Source of the DNA: Bacillota bacterium
Lineage (GTDB): Bacteria > Bacillota > Clostridia > Lachnospirales > Lachnospiraceae
NCBI GenBank assembly: GCA_023411225.1
Contig: JAEYPA010000021.1
Coordinates: 1-15,624, forward strand
Length of the DNA: 15,624 bases
Direction: 5' to 3'
Position numbers and translations under genes: made by a program. Position 1 is the stretch's first letter, and every line of letters starts with the position of its first letter. Under the pieces are notes generated by a model, which saw only the letters and a program-made list of their open reading frames with translations, searched no databases and was not told where the DNA came from. Of this stretch, positions 1 to 6,501 are shown piece after piece.

Positions 1-163
1 ATTTGTACTTTATTGTTGCCTATAATAACATATCCTTCGTAAAGAGTCAAATAGTTAAAAAGATTTCTCTTAAATACGATTCTTTAGCCTTTTCACCTAC
101 TTTATATTCATAAAAGTTCTTACCATCGTAGGTCGTTATGTAAAAACTTAATTCCAGTGGGAG
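1..163 (-). pseudogene. Broken coding remnant after the 164-694 gene
   Basis: Directly after the TAA stop of the neighbouring gene (164-166), the same reading frame stays open for 38 codons to a TGA at 47-49. Its translation looks like real protein: it includes SFYITTYDGKNFYEYKVGEK, followed by AKESYLREIF. Near the TGA a different frame takes over with equally protein-like sequence running to the window edge (NYLTLYEGYVIIGNNKVQ, positions 56 down to 3). The two frames join smoothly if one T is added to the five-T run (minus strand) at 57-61. The simplest reading is a coding stretch with one premature stop and one single-base deletion, either the lost C-terminal part of the 164-694 gene or a remnant of a separate downstream gene. 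No family was recognised. Sequencing error is possible for the frameshift. Confidence 0.45.
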
Positions 164-694
164 TTATTCCACTACATTATCCCAGTCTTCTCCAGTGTCT
201 CCCGCTATCAATTCCTCATATTCCAAATCTTCCAGACTATAATCAATATGAGCTGCTACTTCATCTGTAATAATATAATGTTGTTTATTCTCCATTTCAT
301 TATTATAAGTAAGATAGGCATCGGTATAGCAAAGTAACCTATCGTCTATTACTGGAGCCACTCGCTCCAGTCTTATAGGAACAAACTTACAGTTACACTG
401 TGCACAAGCTTCTTCAAAACTATTGCCCTTCCAAAATTTTTCAGCCTCTTCTTTATACTGTACTTCTATACTAATATCAATTATATTACCCATCACAGTA
501 GCCTTTGCACATACCCCTTGCCCTGTAATATATAGGTACACCTTGTCTCCTATTTTAAGTTCAGGCACATCTTTACCAACATCATGAAGGTCCTTAAGTA
601 GCAGAAAATCTAACTCATTATTCATCAAACCTTTTAACGCCCCTCTAATATTATATTCTTGAGGATTAATAAGAAAAACACTATATTTCACCAT
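164..694 (-). CDS. Hypothetical protein, possibly PUA/EVE-like N-terminal half
   Basis: This 176-residue soluble protein was not recognised with certainty. There is no signal peptide or membrane segment. The N-terminal part (residues 1-75, with MVKYSVFLINPQEY and LKIGDKVYLYITG) resembles small beta-barrel EVE/PUA-like domains that begin with a short strand and carry an 'IGD-V-Y-Y' strand. That is a pattern impression and not a family assignment. A cysteine cluster, C97-A-Q-C100-N-C102, stands out in the middle. The C-terminus is strongly acidic (residues 155-176). The ATG at 694 has an AGAGG ribosome binding site about 8 nt upstream, which supports the start. The gene is transcribed divergently from the MerR-family gene. 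The same frame continues with protein-like sequence after its stop, so this may be the surviving front part of a longer protein. Confidence 0.7.
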   Translation of the reverse strand: MVKYSVFLINPQEYNIRGALKGLMNNELDFLLLKDLHDVGKDVPELKIGDKVYLYITGQGVCAKATVMGNIIDISIEVQYKEEAEKFWKGNSFEEACAQCNCKFVPIRLERVAPVIDDRLLCYTDAYLTYNNEMENKQHYIITDEVAAHIDYSLEDLEYEELIAGDTGEDWDNVVE

Positions 695-763
695 AAAATA
701 GCCTCTTTTCTACTTTTTTTTCAACCTTTACTAATATGCCAGATAGTATTAATATACAACTTC

Positions 764-772
764 ATTATATCA
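764..772 (-). promoter_or_regulatory. Candidate extended -10 promoter for the 164-694 gene
   Basis: Read on the minus strand this is TGATATAAT, a perfect TATAAT -10 box with an upstream TG (extended -10). It lies about 70 nt before the ATG at 694. The -35 region (GTTATA at 17 bp) is poor, as is common for extended -10 promoters. No clear promoter was found on the plus strand for the divergent MerR gene in this 215-bp intergenic region. Confidence 0.4.
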
Positions 773-890
773 CTATCTAAGATCTTTATAACAATATTTT
801 GTTATTTTGAAAATAAATAGTATTCCTACGTAGAAAGTGTCTTCTATATTCCATAATCTTGAAGTATTATAAAATCATCTTTATAATGAA

Positions 891-900
891 GGAAAGGAGG
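891..900 (+). promoter_or_regulatory. Strong ribosome binding site fixing the MerR-family start
   Basis: GGAAAGGAGG lies 9 nt before the ATG at 910. The frame stays open upstream to a TTG at 859, but only the 910 start places a Shine-Dalgarno correctly and begins the protein at the conserved MerR N-terminus (MFLIGEFSKL). Confidence 0.85.
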
Positions 901-909
901 CGAACTCAT

Positions 910-1725
910 ATGTTTCTTATTGGTGAATTCTCAAAGCTTACTCAAGTGACTATTCGAATGCTACGATATTATGATGAAATGGGTTTATTAAAACCCGCTC
1001 TAGTTGATTCCTGTACGGGCTATCGCATGTACTCTGTAGAGCAGATTCCCATCCTAAATAAAATCATCTATATGCGTGACTGTGGCTTTAATGTTGCTGA
1101 GATTGCTACAACGCTAAACCAAGAGGATACAGCTTCTCTTACACAACAATTAGATAGGAAGCAGGAGGAAATACTACATAACATCCAGGCGGAGAAAGAT
1201 AAGCTGAGTAAAATATTACTGGCCAAAAAAGAACTGCTTCAAACCAAACAAGAGATGCATTACCAGATTACAATTAAATCAATTCCAAGCTATCAGGTCC
1301 TCTCTCTACGACAAATAATCCCTAATTATTATGAAGAGGGACAGTTATGGAAAAAGCTATCAGATTATGCCTCAGGCCAGCAGCTGGAGATTTCAAGCAG
1401 TACCTTTTCTATCTACCATGATGAGGATGATCGTGAGGAGCAGATAGATGTAGAGATATGCGCGCCTGTAAATAAAATGGGAAATAGCAGTGGAGAATTT
1501 CAATTTCGTCATACGGAACCTGTTCCAATCATGGCTTGTCCCATGGTCTACGGAGACTTCTCCAATATTGCAGGTGCCTATCTTTCCTTTGCTAAGTGGC
1601 TTCAGAAAAACAGCGAATACAATATGGTTGGTCCAACTAGACAGATTGTTCATCGTGGTCCATGGAATGAAAAGGACCCAACACAATATCTGACAGAGAT
1701 ACAGATTCCTCTGAAAAATAATTAA
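910..1725 (+). CDS. MerR-family transcriptional regulator with GyrI-like sensor domain
   Basis: This 271-residue regulator belongs to the BmrR/TipA-like part of the MerR family. Residues 1-70 are the winged helix-turn-helix, with IGEFSKLTQVTIRMLRYYDEMGLL and the GYRMYS segment typical of the family. Residues 75-115 form a Gln/Glu/Lys-rich dimerisation coiled coil. Residues 118-271 match a GyrI-like small-molecule binding domain and end in the usual 'VHRGPW' region. Such proteins bind a dyad in an overlong promoter spacer and untwist the DNA when a ligand binds. A fitting site (1737-1759) lies just downstream of this gene, before the TrmO-type gene, which suggests that gene as target. The ligand cannot be told from the sequence; lipophilic or cationic drugs are the usual class. 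The start was set at 910 by its ribosome binding site. Confidence 0.9.
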   Translation: MFLIGEFSKLTQVTIRMLRYYDEMGLLKPALVDSCTGYRMYSVEQIPILNKIIYMRDCGFNVAEIATTLNQEDTASLTQQLDRKQEEILHNIQAEKDKLSKILLAKKELLQTKQEMHYQITIKSIPSYQVLSLRQIIPNYYEEGQLWKKLSDYASGQQLEISSSTFSIYHDEDDREEQIDVEICAPVNKMGNSSGEFQFRHTEPVPIMACPMVYGDFSNIAGAYLSFAKWLQKNSEYNMVGPTRQIVHRGPWNEKDPTQYLTEIQIPLKNN

Positions 1726-1734
1726 TTTTATCAC

Positions 1735-1765
1735 TTGACACTCACATGATGTCAGGGTCTATCTT
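1735..1765 (+). promoter_or_regulatory. MerR-type promoter and operator upstream of the TrmO-type gene
   Basis: A perfect -35 box, TTGACA (1735-1740), is followed by a 19-bp spacer and a -10-like TATCTT (1760-1765). Sigma-A promoters prefer 17 bp; 19-20 bp is the hallmark of MerR-activated promoters. The region 1737-1759 is a dyad centred on 1748: arms GACACTCACAT and ATGTCAGGGTC pair at 9 of 11 positions. This closely resembles operators known for TipA/BmrR-like regulators. It sits between the MerR gene end (1725) and the next start (1797). Confidence 0.72.
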
Positions 1766-1796
1766 GATTATATCATAATAATAAGGAGGAATTAAA

Positions 1797-2273
1797 ATGG
1801 CAACTTATGAGGTACACAGCATCGGCACAATACAAAATAAAGGTGATGAGACCTTTCTTCAGATTGATCCTAACTATATTCCAGCGTTAACAGCATTAGA
1901 TGGTTTTAGTCACATTCAGGTTCTATGGTGGTTTAGTGACTTTGACAGCAATGAAGCCAGATCAGTGCTTCAGACCCCAAAACCTTATAAAAATGCACCT
2001 GAACAGATGGGTATCTTTGCTACCAGATCCCCAATACGCCCCAATCCCATCGCCTTAACTACTGTCCAAGTTCTTCACATCGATTATGAATCAGGACTTC
2101 TACAGATTGACTACATTGACGCCAATGACCATACGCCAATACTAGACATTAAGCCATATACCCCTAGTCTTGATCGTGTTGAGAACCCAGAAGTTCCAAA
2201 TTGGTGTAAGGAATGGCCAAAATGTATAGAAGAGTCAGGTAACTTTCCATGGGAAACGGTTTTTAATTTCTAG
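1797..2273 (+). CDS. trmO: TrmO-type tRNA (adenine37-N6)-methyltransferase
   Basis: This is a 158-residue member of the TrmO (YaeB/VirR, UPF0066) family of SAM-dependent enzymes, which methylate N6 of t6A37 next to the anticodon in certain tRNAs. Family motifs visible are FATRSPIRPNPI (residues 74-85) and DANDHTPILDIKPY (108-121). It is shorter than E. coli TrmO (about 235 residues) because it lacks the C-terminal domain; short forms with a Trp-rich tail like this one (residues 131-158) are common in Clostridia. The ATG at 1797 has an AAGGAGG box about 8 nt upstream. Its promoter looks MerR-controlled, which is unusual for a tRNA modification enzyme and suggests that short homologues may have another or conditional role. 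The family call is firm; tRNA specificity is inferred. Confidence 0.85.
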   Translation: MATYEVHSIGTIQNKGDETFLQIDPNYIPALTALDGFSHIQVLWWFSDFDSNEARSVLQTPKPYKNAPEQMGIFATRSPIRPNPIALTTVQVLHIDYESGLLQIDYIDANDHTPILDIKPYTPSLDRVENPEVPNWCKEWPKCIEESGNFPWETVFNF

Positions 2274-2287
2274 TATGTAGTAATATT

Positions 2288-2341
2288 AAAAACCGGGAGT
2301 ATTGATTATGACTTTCTATAGCCATGTGACAATGCTCCCAG
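2288..2341 (-). terminator. Rho-independent terminator of the sugar-uptake operon
   Basis: On the minus strand the arms CTGGGAGCATTG (2341-2330) and CAATACTCCCGG (2304-2293) pair at 10 of 12 positions around a 25-nt loop and are followed by TTTTT (2292-2288). It lies 90 nt after the stop of the DUF624 gene (2431). On the plus strand the same hairpin follows the TrmO-type gene by 20 nt but has no T-run after it, so it serves mainly the leftward operon. The 2342-2430 stretch holds nothing else recognisable. Confidence 0.75.
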
Positions 2342-2430
2342 TACATATCTCTTATATCTTTATTATTGATAATACTGAGGAGGGATTATAATACAGACGG
2401 GCAATATGGCGTTACTATTTGTTGAAGTAG

Positions 2431-3081
2431 TTAAAGCGTCTGGTACCAATCCAGCTGTTCCTTATCAGTGCCCTCCTCAGGCTTCGGCTGATATCGTCTA
2501 AATACCCGTTCAATTAAAAAGGATGACAAAAGAGAGACTACAACAGGCGTAATCAATAAAAGCGGCCATATAATAGTTGTAGCAACCCCTCCAACAATTA
2601 GTATCACAATAAGTCCAAACGTAGTAGGAAAATGTTTTAATGATAAGAGCAATGCCATTTTCATAGTCTGTACTCTCGATAGAGAAAACCGGGATAAGAC
2701 CGGAAACAAAAATACATAGCAATAAGTTACAATAAAGACCAATATGATATATACATAATGTGATATCTGAAACATCATTGCGTTTGACTGGGCTGTAATC
2801 GCTAAACCATAGTAGATGGCAGCAATGATTGCAACTAAGACTACTGTATAGATAGCACCTGACACAAAATTAGACTTGAAAGAATGCCAGAATTCGTGCC
2901 AAACGTAACCACGTTCCTTTCTTATTACCTTGACTGTGGTATAGTAAAGTGCAGTAGTTGCTGGACCAATCGTAATAATAGGAATGCAAAAAAAGAACCA
3001 TAATGCACTTAAAAATATAATATCACATAGCTTGTTAAGGGAGGAAAATACTCCACCTTCCATATTAAACTTAATACTCAT
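2431..3081 (-). CDS. DUF624 (YesL-like) membrane protein
   Basis: This 216-residue integral membrane protein is of the YesL/DUF624 family, frequently encoded beside CUT1 sugar ABC transporters and YesMN two-component systems in Firmicutes. Its molecular role is not established. Seen here are the GPATTALYY motif after the first membrane segment (about residues 38-46), hydrophobic segments at about 18-42, 72-95, 105-128 and 150-190, and a short charged soluble tail. A GTG three bases upstream (3084) is also in frame, but the ATG at 3081 has better spacing (6 nt) from the AAAGGAG box. It is the last gene of the operon, 32 nt after the response regulator, and is followed by a terminator. The operon position suggests a role in transporter assembly or in sensing by the kinase; that is inference. 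Confidence 0.85.
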   Translation of the reverse strand: MSIKFNMEGGVFSSLNKLCDIIFLSALWFFFCIPIITIGPATTALYYTTVKVIRKERGYVWHEFWHSFKSNFVSGAIYTVVLVAIIAAIYYGLAITAQSNAMMFQISHYVYIILVFIVTYCYVFLFPVLSRFSLSRVQTMKMALLLSLKHFPTTFGLIVILIVGGVATTIIWPLLLITPVVVSLLSSFLIERVFRRYQPKPEEGTDKEQLDWYQTL

Positions 3082-3113
3082 CACATTCTCCTTTACACCT
3101 TGAGTATAATCAC

Positions 3114-4700
3114 TTATTTTCGAAAATTAACTGGTGTCTGACCTGTAATCTTCTTGAAAACAATATAAAAATAGTTATAGTTTGTAAATCCAACCTTCTT
3201 ACAAATCTCAGTTCCCTTATAATTCGTGTTCATAAAAAGATCTTTTGCCTTTTCAATACGAATCATACTTAGGTAGTCCGTAAAAGTGCTTCCCGTTTCC
3301 TTCTTAAAGACTCTCCCAAGATATGCTGTGTTAATATGAAATTCATCAGCAAGGTACTGTAAAGATAAATCTGGATCAGAATAATTATTCTGTATCATCT
3401 TTATTGTACTCCATACTTGCTTGGTATACTTGTTTTGGCTTGTTGCCTTCATTTCATCTAGAATCTGCTGTATGCTCTCTAGAATGTTATTCTGCATATC
3501 TTCATATGAGAATTCTGTTGATATTTTAGATAATGCTTCTTGTTTCATGCTGAATATCTTTTTCTTATCAACCAATGGTAGTTTTTCAATGTAATGAAAT
3601 GAAACTATTAATATTTCCAAGGCACAGTTACGAAGCACAAAGCAATCTGGAATTCTTTCTTCACTAATGTATTTATCAAACATAGTAATTACATATTTTT
3701 CAATTCCTGCATAATCCTCATTCTCTATCATAGCGATGATTTGTTGATTATCTACATCAATGATACTCTTTTTTTCATTGAAGTAATTTTTAATTTCCTC
3801 ATAGTATAAAATGGAATCTCTACCAAAGACAAATTGATATTCCTTTGTCTCCATAGCATGGGTATAGGATAGTCTAAGACTTCTGTGTGATTGAGCGCAG
3901 TCCCCTACTGCTATAGAAATTGGACATTTTACTTCTTCAATAATCCTTAGTCTTAATTCTTTCAAAACATCCACTTTTCCTAGCTTCACATCATTTTCAT
4001 TCATATTCTCCAATATAAGACTTACATTTCCCTCACTATTGACAAAGACAATTCCTTCTTCTCTTTCCTCCACCCATTGCTGACAAACTGTATTTATTTC
4101 AAAGGTTTTCTTAATATACTCCTCAGATTCTAATTTCTCATCCTGCTTATTTTTTATAATTTCAATCACAGCTACGGCAAGAGGAACCTTTGTCAGATCA
4201 ATTTTTAGCATTTGTAGCTTTTCCCGTAACTCCATAGGTGAGATCTCATTCTTAAAAAGGCGATTTAAAACATTGGATTTTAGTAATTCTAATCCATTCT
4301 GGTTTTCAATGTGAGCATTAATCTCATCTTCCAGATTATTAATAATCTCTTCCACAATCTGAATAATATCTGATTTTCCGGAAGGTTTCAATATATAATC
4401 TATTGCTCCATACTTCATTGCCTGTCTCACATATTGAAACTCATCATATCCACTCAATACTATGGTTCTTATCTTTAGATTTCGGTATTTCATTTCTTTA
4501 AGTAATTCTAATCCGTCCATCTCTGGCATCTTGATATCAGTAATAAGAATATGTGGCTGATACTGATCAATTAACGCTAGAGCTGCTTTCCCATTACTGG
4601 CTTCACCACAGATTTCAATCCCATACTCTTCCCATGGAATCATCCTCTTAATACCATCTCTGATATGTTTCTCATCATCAACTATCAATAACCTGTACAA
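3114..4700 (-). CDS. YesN-type response regulator with AraC DNA-binding domain
   Basis: This 528-residue response regulator has a receiver domain at residues 1-120, with acidic residues D8 and D9, phospho-acceptor D55 (in ITDIKMPEMDG), S83 and K105 (YILKP). A long middle region (about 130-420) of the kind seen in YesN-like regulators follows. The C-terminal AraC-type double helix-turn-helix (about 428-528) contains LQYLADEFHINTAYLGRVFK and the typical end 'GFTNYNYFYIVFKKITGQTPVNFRK' region. It should be phosphorylated by the adjacent kinase and activate the sugar operon. The start is a TTG at 4700, chosen because translation from it gives the canonical MYRLLIVDDE beginning. A GGGAG box lies 10 nt upstream, inside the kinase gene's end. 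The two genes overlap by 23 nt, indicating translational coupling. Confidence 0.92.
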   Translation of the reverse strand: MYRLLIVDDEKHIRDGIKRMIPWEEYGIEICGEASNGKAALALIDQYQPHILITDIKMPEMDGLELLKEMKYRNLKIRTIVLSGYDEFQYVRQAMKYGAIDYILKPSGKSDIIQIVEEIINNLEDEINAHIENQNGLELLKSNVLNRLFKNEISPMELREKLQMLKIDLTKVPLAVAVIEIIKNKQDEKLESEEYIKKTFEINTVCQQWVEEREEGIVFVNSEGNVSLILENMNENDVKLGKVDVLKELRLRIIEEVKCPISIAVGDCAQSHRSLRLSYTHAMETKEYQFVFGRDSILYYEEIKNYFNEKKSIIDVDNQQIIAMIENEDYAGIEKYVITMFDKYISEERIPDCFVLRNCALEILIVSFHYIEKLPLVDKKKIFSMKQEALSKISTEFSYEDMQNNILESIQQILDEMKATSQNKYTKQVWSTIKMIQNNYSDPDLSLQYLADEFHINTAYLGRVFKKETGSTFTDYLSMIRIEKAKDLFMNTNYKGTEICKKVGFTNYNYFYIVFKKITGQTPVNFRK

Positions 4701-6483
4701 TATTATTCATCTCCCTCACTGTCATCGCTGGAATAATTATTTTAACGGCAGTTCCCTGATTTGGAATACTCTTGATTACCAATCCATATTCTTTACCAAA
4801 TAGGAGTCTGATTCTAAAATGAACATTCTCTATACCTATACTTTCAAAGTTGTCTGGTTCTGAGTTTTCCTCAAGCTGCGTATGAACCTTCTGTAGCTGC
4901 TCTTCACTCATTCCACAGCCATTATCAAACACTGTAATCTCTAACTTCTCTGCTTTTTTCTTAGCTATAATACCCACTATGCCGGGGCGGTCCACATTGA
5001 TATATGCATGCTTTATTACATTTTCAACAATAGGCTGCAGTATCAACTTAGGTATGGCATAATCCATATATTCCTCTGGGATATGAATATCCACATCCAA
5101 TTTTTCATCAAATCGATAAGACTGTAACTGCAGATAAGTCTCTATATAATTAATTTCTTCCTCCAGAATAATGAATTTGTCTTTAATCCTGGTGCTCCAC
5201 CGAAATAGATTCCCAAGTAAGGTAATCATCTCCGGAGTGACCGTATCGCCTTCATCTAAAGCTTTCGATTTAATACTCTCTAGCGTATTATACAAAAAAT
5301 GTGGATCTATCTGCATTTGAAGGGCATAAACCTCAGAATTTACCCTCTGTATTTCTGCCTTATATGCTTTATCTATGTACTCATTTAACTCTTTACACAT
5401 AGTATTAAAACTACGGGAAAGTATTCCTATCTCATCCTCTGATTCAACAGGTACATTTATATTAAAATCTCTCTCCTGGAGCTTTCCCATAAAGCCAATC
5501 AACACTTTTACACGCTTTTTAAATATTTTATATATTCTAAAACTAAGAAGCAGGGTTAAAATTACTGCTATACATATTCCAATACTAATGTTTCTTTTTA
5601 GAATATTTATCTCCTTATATAAAACTCTATTAGATAAGATATACTCTATCTCTAATCCAGTTGTCCCTAATTCATCGCTAACGAAATAACTGTTTTTCTG
5701 CTTCCGCTCAAGTTCCCTATTAAAAGTCGTTCCCTCACGAAGGGAAGACGTGCTATAGAGAACCTTTTTCTCACTATTGACTAGGATTAGTTCACCCTTT
5801 TGTTTTCCCTCCTCCATATCCAATACTTTTCCAAATTTGGATGATGGAATATTCATAATATAAATACCTACCAGCTTTTTCTTAGGGAAATAGCTAGGGT
5901 CATAAATCTTCCCCATGAAAGATACTACAGAATCTTTTTCTCTTAATGCATATTTTCTTGTCTTTGAATATAGAATTGTCATCTCCTGGTCCTTATCAAG
6001 AAAGTCTTTTACAACACTATCTTCCATAAACTCATAACTGGGAGAAACGGCGGGCATCGAACTATATGTATAAGAGTACATATTACCTGTTGGTAAAGCA
6101 AGAATGACATCACATATATCAGAATCCGCAGAACTAACTCCTCGAAAGAATACATTCATAGCATTTATATTCTGAAACTCATAGGCATCCGAGGTTCCCT
6201 CTACTATATCTGACATAATACCCGATATATTGCTACTGTGAATATAAATAGATAAACTGTAGACTCGATTATACTTCTCTAGCATATAATCTGCCAATTT
6301 CTCTATTCTGGTCTTGCCAAGTGCAATCTCTTTTTCCTTTACCAGTCGGGCAAATAAAGAAGTTGTAATAGTAGAGACAAAAATAAGTGATAAGATTAAA
6401 ACAATCTCAAATAGCATGGTTATCTTTAAGAAAACACTCAGTCGTTTGAATTTCTGTTTTAATATATCACTTATTTTTCTCAT
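4678..6483 (-). CDS. YesM-type sensor histidine kinase
   Basis: This 601-residue membrane sensor kinase has a first membrane helix at about residues 22-46 and an extracellular sensor region of about 250 residues (47-296), probably a Cache-type fold. A second helix (about 297-316) is followed by a HAMP linker (317-370). The His_kinase domain has QIDPHFLYNTLESI with phospho-acceptor H395. The ATPase domain shows the N box (LILQPIVENVIKHAY, N488), DNGCGM (520-525) and SIGIENV (548-554). The order and motifs are those of YesM-family kinases paired with AraC-type regulators for sugar uptake systems. It may sense the sugar directly or through the loaded binding protein. The gene begins 18 nt after the glycosidase gene. 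Its ribosome binding site (AGAGAG) is weak, so regulator proteins may be made at a lower level than transport proteins. Confidence 0.92.
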   Translation of the reverse strand: MRKISDILKQKFKRLSVFLKITMLFEIVLILSLIFVSTITTSLFARLVKEKEIALGKTRIEKLADYMLEKYNRVYSLSIYIHSSNISGIMSDIVEGTSDAYEFQNINAMNVFFRGVSSADSDICDVILALPTGNMYSYTYSSMPAVSPSYEFMEDSVVKDFLDKDQEMTILYSKTRKYALREKDSVVSFMGKIYDPSYFPKKKLVGIYIMNIPSSKFGKVLDMEEGKQKGELILVNSEKKVLYSTSSLREGTTFNRELERKQKNSYFVSDELGTTGLEIEYILSNRVLYKEINILKRNISIGICIAVILTLLLSFRIYKIFKKRVKVLIGFMGKLQERDFNINVPVESEDEIGILSRSFNTMCKELNEYIDKAYKAEIQRVNSEVYALQMQIDPHFLYNTLESIKSKALDEGDTVTPEMITLLGNLFRWSTRIKDKFIILEEEINYIETYLQLQSYRFDEKLDVDIHIPEEYMDYAIPKLILQPIVENVIKHAYINVDRPGIVGIIAKKKAEKLEITVFDNGCGMSEEQLQKVHTQLEENSEPDNFESIGIENVHFRIRLLFGKEYGLVIKSIPNQGTAVKIIIPAMTVREMNNIVQVIDS

Positions 6484-6501
6484 CTTATCACTCTCTTAGG
6501 T

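Noticed and set aside
826..833. CTACGTAG palindrome upstream of the MerR gene as an autoregulatory operator.
   Set aside because: Only 8 bp, no similarity to the 1737-1759 dyad, and no promoter with a long spacer around it.
859..909. N-terminal extension of the MerR-family protein from a TTG at 859.
   Set aside because: The strong GGAAAGGAGG box lies inside this extension, correctly spaced for the ATG at 910, where family homology begins.
2405..2500. Plus-strand 31-codon frame (ATG at 2405) with a GAGGAGGG-like box upstream.
   Set aside because: It overlaps the 3' end of the DUF624 gene on the other strand, is very short, has no recognisable sequence and lacks a promoter.
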